Positions 43,779 to 53,473 are shown, counted from the first letter of the stretch. The stretch is 62,020 nucleotides of DNA from Marinobacterium jannaschii DSM 6295 (GCF_000620085.1 NZ_JHVJ01000031.1:1-62020); one strand, 5' to 3'. Notes: a model not told the origin generated them from the letters alone. Numbers and translations are program-made.

Positions 43779-44726
43779 CTAGTCACTTGCGGCTAACCTC
43801 TTTTCCAAACGTTGAACACCCCAGGACAGACTGCTGGTCAGCACCAGATACAGTAAGGCCACGGTAAACCAGACTTCGAAAGGCGCGAAACTACCCGCGA
43901 CAACCTCCCTGCCCGCTTTGGTCAGGTCGGTAATGGCGATAACAGAGACCAGCGACGAGTCCTTGATCAGGTTGATAAACTGGCCGGCCAGCGGCGGCAA
44001 CACTCGCTTGAACGCCTGAGGCAGAATCACGTAGCGCATCGCCTGGATATAGGTCATTCCCACCGAGCGGGCTGCCTCCATCTGTCCCTTGGGGATCGAC
44101 TGAATACCGCCGCGGGTAATCTCTGCAACATAGGCGCCGGAGAAGACGGCCAGAGCAATAACACCGGCAGTAAAGCGGTCCAGGTCCAGCACCGTGCCGA
44201 TAAAGAAGTAGAAGATAAAGATCTGTACCAGCAATGGCGTGCCGCGGATGATCTCAACGTAGGTGATCGCCAGGTTACGTAGCGCTACATTAGAAGATAC
44301 CCGCATCAGGCCGAAGATCAGGCCTAAAATGATCGCCAGTATCAGTGAATAGATCGATATCTCAATGGTGACCACCAGGCCTTTCAGCAACGGCCCCATC
44401 TGCCAGTTGGGCTGACTTGCCAGCTGCTCACCCTCGAAGACCAGGTCTCCCTCGCCAACGCTCAACTCCGGATACGCCGACAGGTTCAGAATCTCGTCAC
44501 CCGCGTCTGTACGCAGCACCAGATCTCCTGTGGCATTTGCAGAAATGGTGCCCTCCTCCGAGGCAAAGACCGGCAGCGGGTCGGTGTTAATCAGGTAAGG
44601 CTTAACGACCTGCCAGTTCCAGTTGTAGTTGATATGGCTACTGCTGCTCTGGATCAGCAGCGCCATCCCCAGTAGCACGGCGATAAACACCCCGTGCCAA
44701 AACCATCTGTTCGATTGCGCAAACAT
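43779..44726 (-). CDS. Amino-acid ABC transporter permease
   Basis: 315 residues of the HisM/GlnP type. After an N-terminal membrane segment comes a periplasmic stretch of about 70 residues ([21 protein letters not shown] region), then five membrane helices and the EAA loop [22 protein letters not shown] that docks the ATPase. It is the only permease of the operon, so it probably works as a homodimer. Confidence 0.9.
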   Translation of the reverse strand: MFAQSNRWFWHGVFIAVLLGMALLIQSSSSHINYNWNWQVVKPYLINTDPLPVFASEEGTISANATGDLVLRTDAGDEILNLSAYPELSVGEGDLVFEGEQLASQPNWQMGPLLKGLVVTIEISIYSLILAIILGLIFGLMRVSSNVALRNLAITYVEIIRGTPLLVQIFIFYFFIGTVLDLDRFTAGVIALAVFSGAYVAEITRGGIQSIPKGQMEAARSVGMTYIQAMRYVILPQAFKRVLPPLAGQFINLIKDSSLVSVIAITDLTKAGREVVAGSFAPFEVWFTVALLYLVLTSSLSWGVQRLEKRLAASD

Positions 44727-44790
44727 TCAGCTCTCTCTCTGTTGTAATTATCGAAGAACGCGGCCGGAGGACCGACCGCCGCCGAATGGC

Positions 44791-45597
44791 TTACTGCACC
44801 TGGCTCAGCCAGGCATCGCTCTTAAACCACTTGTTGTAGATACGCTGGTAGGTCCCGTCGCCCTTGATCTGGCTGAGGTAGTTGTTGAGGAAGTTGAGGA
44901 AATCAGTGTCGCCTCGTCGCACCGCCCAGCCCAGGGGCTCATGGGTGAATGGCTTGTCGAGATGGGTTACCGCCCCCTGGTGCCGTGAGGCATAAATGGC
45001 GTTGTATGGCATGTCATAGACAAAGGCATCCGCTTTGCCGCTTGCCAGTTCCAGCACGGCATCTGTCTCGGTTTCAAACAGGTTTACAGTCGCCTTAGGC
45101 AGCAGCCTCTTAACGGCTGCGTCACCGGTCGTGCCCAGCTTCGTCACCACCCTGTATTTCGGGTCATTCAGGTCACGGTAGTTTTTGATGGTGCCATTGA
45201 GTTTTGGCGACAGCAGAATGGACTGCCCCACTACGATATAAGGTTCGGCAAAACTCACTTTCATGTTGCGCTGCGCGGTCACCGTCATGCCCGCCATGAT
45301 GATGTGGCACTTGCCGGTCTGAAGCGATGGGATAATTCCGTCCCAGGCCGTATTCACCGGCACGTATTTAACCCCCATCGCCGATGCCATTTTTTTGCCC
45401 AGATCGATATCAAATCCCATGAACTTGCCCGCTTTGGACTTCATTTCAAAAGGCATGTAACCGGCATCAAAGCAGACTTTCAGTTCGCCAGAAGCACTGA
45501 TCTCATCCAGCGTGGACTGACCCGCATCGGCGGCCAGCGCTGCGGTGGATAGAAAGATGCCAAAGCCTGAGGCCAGTAATTTGGATGCTTTATTCAT
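44791..45597 (-). CDS. Polar amino-acid ABC transporter substrate-binding protein
   Basis: 268 residues. The signal peptide ends at ALAADA. The SBP family 3 core has LKVCFDAGYMPFEM, FMGFDIDLGKKMA, WDGIIPSLQTGKCHIIMAGMTVT and LGTTGDAAVK with the usual ligand-binding Thr/Arg positions. First gene of the ABC operon. Ligand probably a basic or neutral amino acid, by context. Confidence 0.9.
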   Translation of the reverse strand: MNKASKLLASGFGIFLSTAALAADAGQSTLDEISASGELKVCFDAGYMPFEMKSKAGKFMGFDIDLGKKMASAMGVKYVPVNTAWDGIIPSLQTGKCHIIMAGMTVTAQRNMKVSFAEPYIVVGQSILLSPKLNGTIKNYRDLNDPKYRVVTKLGTTGDAAVKRLLPKATVNLFETETDAVLELASGKADAFVYDMPYNAIYASRHQGAVTHLDKPFTHEPLGWAVRRGDTDFLNFLNNYLSQIKGDGTYQRIYNKWFKSDAWLSQVQ

Positions 45598-45755
45598 TTT
45601 GAGCTCCGTATCTATTTATTATTTTCAGTGCCTGGTTTTCAGGCCAAAAAGCGCACTATTTCTTTCAGGCCTCATCTGTCGTGTAACCTATGTAGATGCC
45701 CGGCCCCTTAGCCCTCCAGGGCCGTTGCTTACACAAGCCACGATCAAAACCTGAA

Positions 45756-46703
45756 TCAGCGTGTCGCCAGATGGATACCCGCCAGCATGCAGCGCACTGA
45801 ACCACCGGCAAGCTCGATGGTCGGGATATCGAGCACCACGAAGCTGACATATTGCTGCAGGCGTTTGCGCTGCAACTCGTTCAGGGCATTAAAAGCGGTG
45901 CGGGATAGCGCCAGCAGGCGTCCATTGGGTGATGCCAGCTCCAGCACGTTGCCGGCGAACTGATCGATCTGTTCCTGGCTCAGTTCAATCACATCGCGTC
46001 CGGATGCTTTGAGGCGATCAACCACCGCCTGGCGGCGCGGCTCGTCGCTGATCAGTTCGGTACCGACCATGGCGAACTCGGTGCCGACGCTCATCATCAC
46101 GTTGGTGTGATAGACCGACTGACTGTTGCGATCTGCGGTGGTAAAGGCCATCGGCTCGTAGTTGAAATGGGTACAGAATCGCTCCAACGCGATCTCGTTG
46201 GCACGATTGGATTTGGCGGTATAAGCCACACGCTCAATGTGATCCAGCACCATGGCGCCAGTACCTTCGAGGAAGATCTGATCCTGCTCCAGGCCGGAAT
46301 AGTCGATCACATCCTGGACATAGCAACGTTGCTTCAGCGCCTCGATAACATCGCTACGCCGCTCCAGACGCCGGTTGTTGGAATACATCGGATAGAGCGC
46401 TATATGCCCGCCGGAATGGGTGGAGAACCAGTTGTTCGGAAACACCGAGTCCGGGGTTGCTTCACCTTCATCGTCGTAGAGGAAGACCTCGACCTGGTGC
46501 TCACGCAGCTTTTCCGCGGCGGCCGTTACTTCTTGGTAGGCACGCTGTGAAACCTGGGGCTTTTCTTCGCTGATGGATTGCTTTTGGTAGGCATTGTCCT
46601 CAGCCGTATCCGGATTGGGATAGAAACAATGGGGCCGGATCATCACCACTGCGCGTGGAGACTGCACTGAAAGCCGCACCTGATAATTACTGCTTGCCAT
46701 CAT
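45756..46703 (-). CDS. ctlX: CtlX-like amidinotransferase-fold hydrolase (citrulline utilisation)
   Basis: 315 residues of the GME (guanidino-group modifying) fold. FPNNWFSTH near residue 90, the acidic FLEGTGAMVLD, the His region SVYHTNVMMSVG and a C-terminal Cys in GGSVRCMLAG make up the Cys/His/Glu site. CtlX-type enzymes hydrolyse citrulline to ornithine; arginine deiminase or dimethylarginase activity is the alternative. It starts 3 bp after the cyclodeaminase gene, fitting a citrulline-ornithine-proline route. Confidence 0.85.
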   Translation of the reverse strand: MMASSNYQVRLSVQSPRAVVMIRPHCFYPNPDTAEDNAYQKQSISEEKPQVSQRAYQEVTAAAEKLREHQVEVFLYDDEGEATPDSVFPNNWFSTHSGGHIALYPMYSNNRRLERRSDVIEALKQRCYVQDVIDYSGLEQDQIFLEGTGAMVLDHIERVAYTAKSNRANEIALERFCTHFNYEPMAFTTADRNSQSVYHTNVMMSVGTEFAMVGTELISDEPRRQAVVDRLKASGRDVIELSQEQIDQFAGNVLELASPNGRLLALSRTAFNALNELQRKRLQQYVSFVVLDIPTIELAGGSVRCMLAGIHLATR

Positions 46704-46706
46704 CTG

Positions 46707-47759
46707 TTATACCGCCACTTTAGCTTTCTGTTGTACGGGCTCATTTGCCAACAGCAGCTGAAAGAGATTTTTCGGGTTATCGAGTTGAGGAATCAGATTG
46801 AAGTCGCTACCCAGCTCGCCCTGGCAGGCGTACTCGTGCAGCATCCGCAACGCAGAGTAGTCTTCCAGCGCGAAACCAACAGAATCGAAGACGGTGATCT
46901 GCTGCTCCTCGGTACGACCCGGCTGCTCGCCGGCGATGACCCGCCACATCTCGGTCACCTGATGGGAAGCCGGCAGTTGCTGGATATCGCCCTCGATACG
47001 AGACTGGGGTTCGTATTCGACAAAGATCTCGGACTGCTCGAGCACCGCCCGCTCCAGCTCGGTTTTGCCCGGACAATCGCCGCCCACTGCGTTGATATGA
47101 ACGCCCGGAGACACCATGTCCGCGGTCAGGATGGTGGCCAGCCGCTTGTCCGCGGTGACGGTGGTAATAATGTCTGCCCCCTCACAGGCCTCTGCCGCCG
47201 ATGGGCAGATCTCCACCTTGAGGTCCGGGTAACCGCTCAGGTTAGCCTTGAGTTTCTCACTGGCCGCAGGATCCACATCGAAGCAACGCAGCTCGGTAAT
47301 TCCCAGCTGCGAATGGAATGCCAGCGCCTGGAATTCACTCTGGGAACCGTTACCGATAAGTGCCATCGAGGTAGAGCCCGGACGCGCCAGGTACTTGGCA
47401 GCCATCACTGAGGTCGCCGCTGTGCGCAGTGCGGTTACCAGAGTCAGTTCACTCAGCAGCAGCGGGTAACCGGTGCCGACATCAGCCAGCACGCCAAAGG
47501 CCATTACCGTTGGCAGCAACTGCTGAGGGTTGTTGGGATGTCCGTTGACATACTTGAAGGAGTACAGCTTGTCGTCCGCAATCGGCATCAGCTCGATAAC
47601 GCCGACCTCGCTATGGGCGGCCAGGCGGGCAGACTTATCAAACTCGCCCCAACGCAGGTAATCCTGCTCCAGGTAGCCCACCAGTTTTGACATTAGTTCG
47701 GTGGCTGACCGACGGCGTATAAAGTGGCTTAGAGATGCAACATCAATGAAATGGGTCAT
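46707..47759 (-). CDS. Ornithine cyclodeaminase
   Basis: 350 residues. The mu-crystallin/OCD fold has GNGSQSEFQALAF as the NAD-binding loop, KYLARPGS just before it and NAVGGDCPGKTEL with the catalytic Asp. It converts ornithine to proline plus ammonia. Co-transcribed ahead of the CtlX-like gene, and divergent from an Lrp regulator that likely responds to the amino acid. Length fits full OCD rather than the shorter ketimine reductases. Confidence 0.88.
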   Translation of the reverse strand: MTHFIDVASLSHFIRRRSATELMSKLVGYLEQDYLRWGEFDKSARLAAHSEVGVIELMPIADDKLYSFKYVNGHPNNPQQLLPTVMAFGVLADVGTGYPLLLSELTLVTALRTAATSVMAAKYLARPGSTSMALIGNGSQSEFQALAFHSQLGITELRCFDVDPAASEKLKANLSGYPDLKVEICPSAAEACEGADIITTVTADKRLATILTADMVSPGVHINAVGGDCPGKTELERAVLEQSEIFVEYEPQSRIEGDIQQLPASHQVTEMWRVIAGEQPGRTEEQQITVFDSVGFALEDYSALRMLHEYACQGELGSDFNLIPQLDNPKNLFQLLLANEPVQQKAKVAV

Positions 47760-47881
47760 GGTCTTGTTTTCGTTAGTTCATTGAGGAAGCACCATTATCT
47801 GGAGTAGCAAAGCTACAAATAAGTGATAAACTTTGACTAAATGCTAAATAAACTGTCGATTTGATAAGACTGGATTACATA

Positions 47882-48334
47882 ATGTCAGAAATAGATCATC
47901 TGGACCGCCAACTCATCAGCCTGCTGCGAACAGACGCCAGAAGCTCCGTGGCCTCCCTGGCCAAGGCGATCGGTACCTCAAGAGCCACAGTACAGAACCG
48001 CATGAGTCGGCTGGAAAAGCAGGGCGTGATCACCGGCTACACGGTGCTGCTCAGCAGTGAGAGCGACGAGGCACTATCCAGAGTACGGGCGATGATGAGT
48101 ATCAAGATTGAAGGTAATTGCTCGATGAAGATTCGCGAGAAACTGAGCCAGGAACCCGCAGTCCTGGCGTATCACTCCACTAACGGGCGCTGGGACCTGG
48201 TGGTAGAGTTGCAGGCCAATAGCCTGGAGGCATTCGATAAGGTACTGGGCAGAATCAGAACGATAGCGGGTATCGCAGCCTCAGAGACCAGTATTCTGCT
48301 GTCATCGAAACGCTTTGGTTCAAACAATATCTAG
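47882..48334 (+). CDS. Lrp/AsnC-family regulator
   Basis: 150 residues from the ATG at 47882. The HTH is DHLDRQLISLLRTDARSSVASLAK with SRATVQNRMSRLEKQG, then an RAM effector domain (VLAYHSTNGRWDLVVELQA). Divergent from the OCD/CtlX-like operon, so the likely signal is ornithine, arginine or citrulline. No strong ribosome site visible. Confidence 0.88.
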   Translation: MSEIDHLDRQLISLLRTDARSSVASLAKAIGTSRATVQNRMSRLEKQGVITGYTVLLSSESDEALSRVRAMMSIKIEGNCSMKIREKLSQEPAVLAYHSTNGRWDLVVELQANSLEAFDKVLGRIRTIAGIAASETSILLSSKRFGSNNI

Positions 48335-48349
48335 GCAGCCAATCCATCT

Positions 48350-48553
48350 GGCACTGCGGCTACGTCACAAAGCGAGTTAGAACTGCAGCTAACCTTGGCC
48401 CCGTGCTCTGCAAAGGGACACGGCCAACCCTCGCTTTTCATTTCTTTTAGCACTGCAAGTGCTTTAAAAGTGCTATTGCAGCTTTTCGGAAGCACCCTTG
48501 ATACCGCCTTCGTCAACAACCCCTTTGAAGGTTTTCAGTCCGATTATTTCCAT
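48350..48553 (-). pseudogene. Degenerate LysR N-terminal remnant
   Basis: From the ATG at 48551-48553 the frame reads MEIIGLKTFKGVVDEGGIKGASEKLQ, the standard start of a LysR HTH, then hits a stop. Shifted-frame pieces downstream (GLAVSLCRARG) continue the family pattern. The effector domain is gone. It lies divergent from the DMT gene at 48825, which it probably once regulated. The interval 48554-48824 holds nothing else recognised. Confidence 0.65.
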
Positions 48554-48824
48554 ACTGTTCGCTTTTTATGAACTAAATTCCATGAAAGATTCATAATTCA
48601 CGGTAGCAAAAATATTACCGAAACGATCACCTCAACATCTAAGACGAGATTCCTCACTATCCCCCGCAAAATTTACCTACCTGTATCTGTTTCAAGACGC
48701 TGATCAATACTAATCTGGGCTGGCCTTATCTGCCGTACCGCATTGGTGGCAGACATCAAATCACAACCCTGTCACCGTCATTGATAGATGGACTGACCTG
48801 CAGCTAACCGGAAGGAGAACACCG

Positions 48825-49712
48825 TTGGACAACACCCGAGGCAGCCTTTTTATGATCCTCGCCATGGCCGCGTTTGCCGTGGAGGATATGTTTATCAAAG
48901 CCGCCTCGGTGAATATGCCAACCGGACTGGTGCTTGCACTGTTTGGCTTGGGCGGAACGCTGCTGTTTATGCTGCTTACCAAACAACGGGGCGAGCAGAT
49001 CATCCATCCGGCACTGCTATCCAAACCGATTTTGTTGCGCGCGGTCTCCGAAATCACGGGCCGATTGTTCTACACCCTCGCAATCACACTTACCCCGCTT
49101 TCCAGTGCTTCGGCAATCCTGCAGGCCACGCCATTGGTGGTCGTGATGGGTGCGGCATTGCTGTTCGGTGAACGCGTTGGCCTTAAGCGTTGGCTGGCGA
49201 TTCTGGTGGGCTTCGTGGGTGTGTTGATGATTATCCGTCCTGGGCTGGAAGGTTTTACGCCCGCATCGATCTTTGCGGTGATCGGTACGTTGGGCTTTGC
49301 CGGAAGAGATCTGGCGACCCGTGCAGCACCACCAGTGTTATCCAATATGCAGCTGGGTGTGTACGGTTTCTTTGTGTTGATCCCAACCGGGTTTGCCCTG
49401 CTGATCTATTCCGGTGAAGCGATCTCATTTGATCCAGGCGCATCCGTGCAGATTCTTGGCTCAATCATCTTTGGTGTGATCGCCTACAACGCGCTAACCA
49501 TCGCCATGCGTACCGGCGATGTGTCGGTGGTCACGCCGTTCCGCTACACCCGTCTGATCTTTGCATTAATTCTGGGTATCTTTGTCTTTGGCGAACGTCC
49601 GGATCTGATGACATTGATGGGGGGACTGCTGATTGTGGTCAGTGGCGGCTCTACCCTGCTGAGAAATCGACGCGCTATCCGATCTGCTGCATTAGCTAAA
49701 AAGGCGCATTGA
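48825..49712 (+). CDS. EamA/DMT-family transporter
   Basis: 295 residues, ten membrane segments in two EamA repeats (FMILAMAAFAVEDMFIKAAS; ASIFAVIGTLGFAGRDLATRA). The start is TTG at 48825 with AGGAG seven bases upstream. It resembles S-adenosylmethionine- or metabolite-exporting DMT proteins, but the substrate is unknown. The stop codon lies within its terminator. Its ancestral LysR neighbour is degenerate. Confidence 0.82.
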   Translation: MDNTRGSLFMILAMAAFAVEDMFIKAASVNMPTGLVLALFGLGGTLLFMLLTKQRGEQIIHPALLSKPILLRAVSEITGRLFYTLAITLTPLSSASAILQATPLVVVMGAALLFGERVGLKRWLAILVGFVGVLMIIRPGLEGFTPASIFAVIGTLGFAGRDLATRAAPPVLSNMQLGVYGFFVLIPTGFALLIYSGEAISFDPGASVQILGSIIFGVIAYNALTIAMRTGDVSVVTPFRYTRLIFALILGIFVFGERPDLMTLMGGLLIVVSGGSTLLRNRRAIRSAALAKKAH

Positions 49713-49730
49713 GAGTCCAATGCGCCTTTT
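49701..49730 (+). terminator. Rho-independent terminator overlapping the DMT stop codon
   Basis: AAGGCGCATTG/CAATGCGCCTT stem followed by TTTGATTT. The stop TGA is within the left arm and loop. Confidence 0.92.
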
Positions 49731-49761
49731 GATTTGTGCCAGTTTCAGATACTACTCCTGA

Positions 49762-50664
49762 TCACCAGCCCATGTGGTAATACGCCCAGATACGTTCGAT
49801 GTTCATCGGCAACCAGATGTCGTAGTTGCGCCAGTGTTCGTATTTCGGCAGTTTGACCATTTCGCGCAGCTTGTCCGGGCTATGCACGCCTTCATCCATC
49901 GCCTTCTTCACCGCCGCCATCAGATCTTCCAGGTATTCACGCTGCTCTCTTACCACGGATACTGTATCGATCGCCGGCTCGGTGTGAGGACCGTGTGCAG
50001 TGATAACGTAGTCCGCATCCAGTTGCTCGATCTCTTTTAGCGAGCGCACCCATTCATCCGGCCAGAAGTCTGGCATGATGCGGAACGCCACACGGCGCGG
50101 GGTCACGATGTCGACCACAAACAGAATCTTCTCTTTCGGCAAACGCATCACAATCAGGCTGTCACCGTGGTTCGGACCGAAGTACTGAAGTTCCAGCGTA
50201 CGACCGCCCAACTCCAGCGTGTAAGAGTCATCAAAGGTGATATCCGGCAGTGGAATAACCGGGCTTGGATGGTCCTTCATCTCCTTCACAAAATTGGTGT
50301 GGCTGATAAATTTTGCACCCTCGTCCTTGAAGATATTGCCGCCCGAGATGTGGTCATGGTGGTTGTGACTGTAGACCACATACTTCACCGGCTTGTCGGT
50401 CACCTTACGGATCTCTTCGCGCAGCAGCTTCGCCGCTTTTGGATTAAGCGGATCGGTCACGATCACACCCTCGTCGGTAACGATGAAGATATTGCGGTAT
50501 ACCCACCAACGGAACACATAGAGCCCGTCACTGATCTGCTTCACGCTGTGGCCAAACGCCTGACCACCCATCGGTTCGCTTACCGGATAATTGGAAGACG
50601 CAAATGTAAGCGTCGATATCATCAGGCCCACAACCATCAGGGCTCGCGTAAATAGAGTTTTCAT
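49762..50664 (-). CDS. Exported metallo-beta-lactamase-fold hydrolase
   Basis: 300 residues with a signal peptide (LMVVGLMISTLTFAS). Metal motif SHNHHDHISG (H-x-H-x-D-H), further ligands in FGPNHGDSL, VVDIV and TAHGPH. Both metal sites look complete. This resembles MBL proteins associated with PQQ- or sulfur-oxidising systems rather than lactam resistance. It is last in a cytochrome b561-GST-MBL operon. A periplasmic thioester, glutathione-adduct or lactone hydrolase is inference. Confidence 0.85.
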   Translation of the reverse strand: MKTLFTRALMVVGLMISTLTFASSNYPVSEPMGGQAFGHSVKQISDGLYVFRWWVYRNIFIVTDEGVIVTDPLNPKAAKLLREEIRKVTDKPVKYVVYSHNHHDHISGGNIFKDEGAKFISHTNFVKEMKDHPSPVIPLPDITFDDSYTLELGGRTLELQYFGPNHGDSLIVMRLPKEKILFVVDIVTPRRVAFRIMPDFWPDEWVRSLKEIEQLDADYVITAHGPHTEPAIDTVSVVREQREYLEDLMAAVKKAMDEGVHSPDKLREMVKLPKYEHWRNYDIWLPMNIERIWAYYHMGW

Positions 50665-50692
50665 CGATCTGTCTCCTGCCTCTTATTTGGAA

Positions 50693-51460
50693 TTATTTAT
50701 CCCACCACTGGTTCTGAACCTGGGCCTGGGTGTAGCTTCGGCGTTTTTGCATCCGCTGGTAGTAATCACCAATCGCCGGATATTCCGAGCCATCAATCCA
50801 GTCGGTATAACCAAGCAGATCAAGCCGTGAGAGCACCACCGTCCAGATCACGTCCGCCAGCGAATAACACTCGCCCAGCAGATACTCACCCTGGTGCAAC
50901 CGCTCCTCTGCAATATCCAGCGCCTCCTGTGCTTCGCGCTCCATACGCGCCACATGAAACGCATCCACCCGGAACTGCTTACTCTTTTCAGAACGCTCCG
51001 CGCAGGTCAGGTAGTTGTCCTTCAGCTCAGGATGTTCTTCCGAAAGCCGAAGTGATTTCTGAATTCGTCGATCCAGAATACGGCCTGACTTCTCCATCGA
51101 TGGATGCCGCGCATAACTCAGGATCTGAAGGTCGATGGTGTCCGCCAGATCAACCAACTGCTCCATCTGGATTTGATCTTGCGCGTCCTGCGGTAACAAA
51201 GGATTCCCGTCAGGTAACGTGGCGATAAAACGGATGATCCGTGCCGAATCGGTAATCACCTCTTCATTGCCGTTATCGAACTCCAGGGTAGGCACCACCC
51301 CGTTTGGATTGAGCTTCAGATACCACGGGTCCAACTGTTCCTGGGCACGTATGATGTCGATCTCACGCCCGGCCCATACCAATCCTTTCTCTTCCAGCGC
51401 CAGCCGCACTTTCATGGAACATACTGACAATGGATGGTGATGAAGCTTTATCGAATACAC
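50693..51460 (-). CDS. Glutathione S-transferase family protein
   Basis: 255 residues. The thioredoxin-like N-domain has LHHHPLSVCSMKVRLALEEKG (Ser/Cys at the glutathione-activating position), the cis-Pro in GVVPTLEF and the ITDSARIIRFI segment; a helical C-domain follows. It lies between the cytochrome b and MBL genes with 28- and 37-bp gaps. Together they suggest detoxification of an electrophile or reduction of a quinone-like compound. Confidence 0.85.
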   Translation of the reverse strand: MYSIKLHHHPLSVCSMKVRLALEEKGLVWAGREIDIIRAQEQLDPWYLKLNPNGVVPTLEFDNGNEEVITDSARIIRFIATLPDGNPLLPQDAQDQIQMEQLVDLADTIDLQILSYARHPSMEKSGRILDRRIQKSLRLSEEHPELKDNYLTCAERSEKSKQFRVDAFHVARMEREAQEALDIAEERLHQGEYLLGECYSLADVIWTVVLSRLDLLGYTDWIDGSEYPAIGDYYQRMQKRRSYTQAQVQNQWWDK

Positions 51461-51497
51461 CTTGTTACTCCTCTTTTTATGTCTCGCTAAATCCGGA

Positions 51498-52064
51498 TCA
51501 CACCCGTGGTTTCAGGGAAGTCATGCGTGGCAGTACGTCCGCTTTTGGATCGTCCAGGTAGCGGTGTTTCAAAGCACCCGCCACGTGCAGAATAATCGCG
51601 CCCATCAACGCATACACCATTGCCACATGTGCCTGTTTTGCCAGACCTGCCATCTCTGGGTTCTTGGCAATCACCATCGGAAACTCAACCAGACCAAACA
51701 GGCTCACCGGGAAACCGGAGAAGTTCGACATCGCCATACCACTGAACGGAACCGCCAGCATCAGGATGTACAGCAGTGCGGTGATTGTGCGGGACAGTTG
51801 TTTCTCCCAGCCGGACAACACCTCAGGCAGCTGCGGCCGGGCACTGATGCGGCTCCAGATCACGCGGAACACCGCTAACTGCATAAAGATCGCACCAAAG
51901 GATTTGTGCATCCCCATCAGTTGCAATCGACTCGGATCGGCTTTATCGAGACCCGTCATATAGCTGCCAACCACCACCAGCGTCAACAGCATCAATGCCA
52001 TCCCCCAATGAAGGACCTTGGTGACTGCGCCGTACTTAAACTCTGCATCGCGAATACCCGTCAT
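51498..52064 (-). CDS. Cytochrome b561-type membrane protein
   Basis: 188 residues with four membrane helices. Haem-ligand histidines occur in TKVLHWGMALMLL, MGMHKSFGAIFMQ and, in the last helix, AIILHVAGALKHRYLDD. It belongs to the bacterial cytochrome b561 family that passes electrons between quinol and periplasmic acceptors. First gene of the operon, divergent from the LysR at 52195. Confidence 0.88.
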   Translation of the reverse strand: MTGIRDAEFKYGAVTKVLHWGMALMLLTLVVVGSYMTGLDKADPSRLQLMGMHKSFGAIFMQLAVFRVIWSRISARPQLPEVLSGWEKQLSRTITALLYILMLAVPFSGMAMSNFSGFPVSLFGLVEFPMVIAKNPEMAGLAKQAHVAMVYALMGAIILHVAGALKHRYLDDPKADVLPRMTSLKPRV

Positions 52065-52117
52065 AACTCACCTCTCTTATCTAAACTGGTCGCACTTAGG
52101 TCATGCTTGAGACCTGA

Positions 52118-52130
52118 TAAGACAAGCTTA
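52118..52130. promoter_or_regulatory. Candidate T-N11-A LysR box
   Basis: TAAGACAAGCTTA, with TAAG/CTTA dyad, in the 130-bp divergent region between the cytochrome b561 operon and its LysR gene. Only short dyad symmetry, so tentative. Confidence 0.4.
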
Positions 52131-52194
52131 TTGTTTTCTTAAAGATCGATATACGCGCTACAATTCAACACATTGTTAACTCAGAAATACCAAT

Positions 52195-53082
52195 ATGAAC
52201 TTCTTAACACTGATGGAAACATTCGCGGTGGTCGTAGAAACGGGCAGTTTCACCGCTGCGGCGGAACAGCTCGGTCTGTCAAAGGCGTTTGTGAGCAAGC
52301 AGGTCTCTGCGCTTGAGAAGGAACTGGGTACACGGCTGTTGTACCGTACGACACGGAAACTCAGTTTGTCGGAAGAAGGCACGCGGCTGTACAACCATTG
52401 TCAGCTCATCATGCGCGAAGCACAGAATGCGCGCGCCGAGATTATCGATAGCCAGAGCACGCCGCGTGGCCGGATCAATATCACCATTCCGCAGAGTTTG
52501 ATCATCTCGGGTGTAGGTTCACTGCTCCTGGACTTTCAGGCGCAATATCCGGATATCGAACTAAATGTAATCGCCAGTGGGCGCGTAGAAGATCTGGTAG
52601 AGAAAGGGATCGATATCGCGCTGCGGGTTGGGCAACTGGAAGACTCCACGCTGATCTCGCGTAAGCTTGCCGACTGCAGCTTTCAGGTGGTCGCCGCCCC
52701 CACCTACCTGAAGCGCAACGGCGAACCCACTGAGCCCGCCGACCTAACCCACCACAACTGTCTGATTTACGGTGAATCCAAATCGAACCGTAACTGGCCA
52801 TTTCAGCTCAAAGATGGCGAATTCATCACCATCAAGGTCAAAGGCAATCTGACCTGCAACGATGGTACGCTGATCTACAACGCTGTATTGAACGGCCAAG
52901 GCATCGGCTACGGGCCGAGCTTTTTGTACGAGAAACCGTTAGCGGATGGCAGACTGAAATCACTTCTGTCTGAATTCAGCCAACCGCCGACTGCGATTTC
53001 AGCGCTCTATCCCCAAAACAGAAACCTGTCACGACGTGTACGCATACTGCTCGACTACCTCGCTGAACGCCTGAATAGCTGA
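52195..53082 (+). CDS. LysR-family regulator
   Basis: 295 residues: HTH SFTAAAEQLGLSKAFVSKQVSALEKELG, then an effector domain with the CrgA-like tail (GIGYGPSFLYEKPL, ISALYPQNRNLSRRVRILLDYL). Members of this branch often regulate detoxification operons. Divergent from the cytochrome b561/GST/MBL operon, which it likely controls. Confidence 0.9.
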   Translation: MNFLTLMETFAVVVETGSFTAAAEQLGLSKAFVSKQVSALEKELGTRLLYRTTRKLSLSEEGTRLYNHCQLIMREAQNARAEIIDSQSTPRGRINITIPQSLIISGVGSLLLDFQAQYPDIELNVIASGRVEDLVEKGIDIALRVGQLEDSTLISRKLADCSFQVVAAPTYLKRNGEPTEPADLTHHNCLIYGESKSNRNWPFQLKDGEFITIKVKGNLTCNDGTLIYNAVLNGQGIGYGPSFLYEKPLADGRLKSLLSEFSQPPTAISALYPQNRNLSRRVRILLDYLAERLNS

Positions 53083-53257
53083 CAAGCTGCTCGCATAGCT
53101 CCCACTTCTGGGGGCTGAAAGTCGGCGTCATCATCGTCGTCAGCGTAATTGTTTCTCCCTAAGCAATTTCATGTACAAAACCTACATGTTTAGTCTGGTT
53201 ATCGATCGTTTACTCGAATGAACTTGTGGGTTCACATCCGATGACGTAGTAGCCAAG

Positions 53258-53430
53258 ATGTCCGGAAAAAACCTCTCCCAACTACCCGCACTGGAAGCCC
53301 TGTTCGATAATGTGGCTGATGCCGTATATCTGATCGATCCGGAAACTTCCAATATCGTCTGAGGTAACAACCCAAGCGTGGAAAAGTCTGGGAATGAGCA
53401 AAGAGGACATCTTCAAGCCCCCCTGTGTCA
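53258..53430 (+). pseudogene. PAS-domain signalling protein remnant
   Basis: MSGKNLSQLPALEALFDNVA, then DAVYLIDPETSNIV, begins a PAS domain. A TGA at 53360 sits where PAS homologues have Trp (IVWGNN), and a one-base insertion then moves the match to QAWKSLGMSKEDIF. Only about 60 residues remain of what would be a sensor or GGDEF-type protein. Confidence 0.7.
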
Positions 53431-53473
53431 GCATAGTTGTCGCCTCTCCTGATTTATCAAGGAGAGTGAACAA

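Noticed and set aside
41219-44988. Other antisense reading frames opposite LysR, ABC and SDR genes
   Set aside because: All lie opposite complete, recognisable genes and lack ribosome sites or family motifs.
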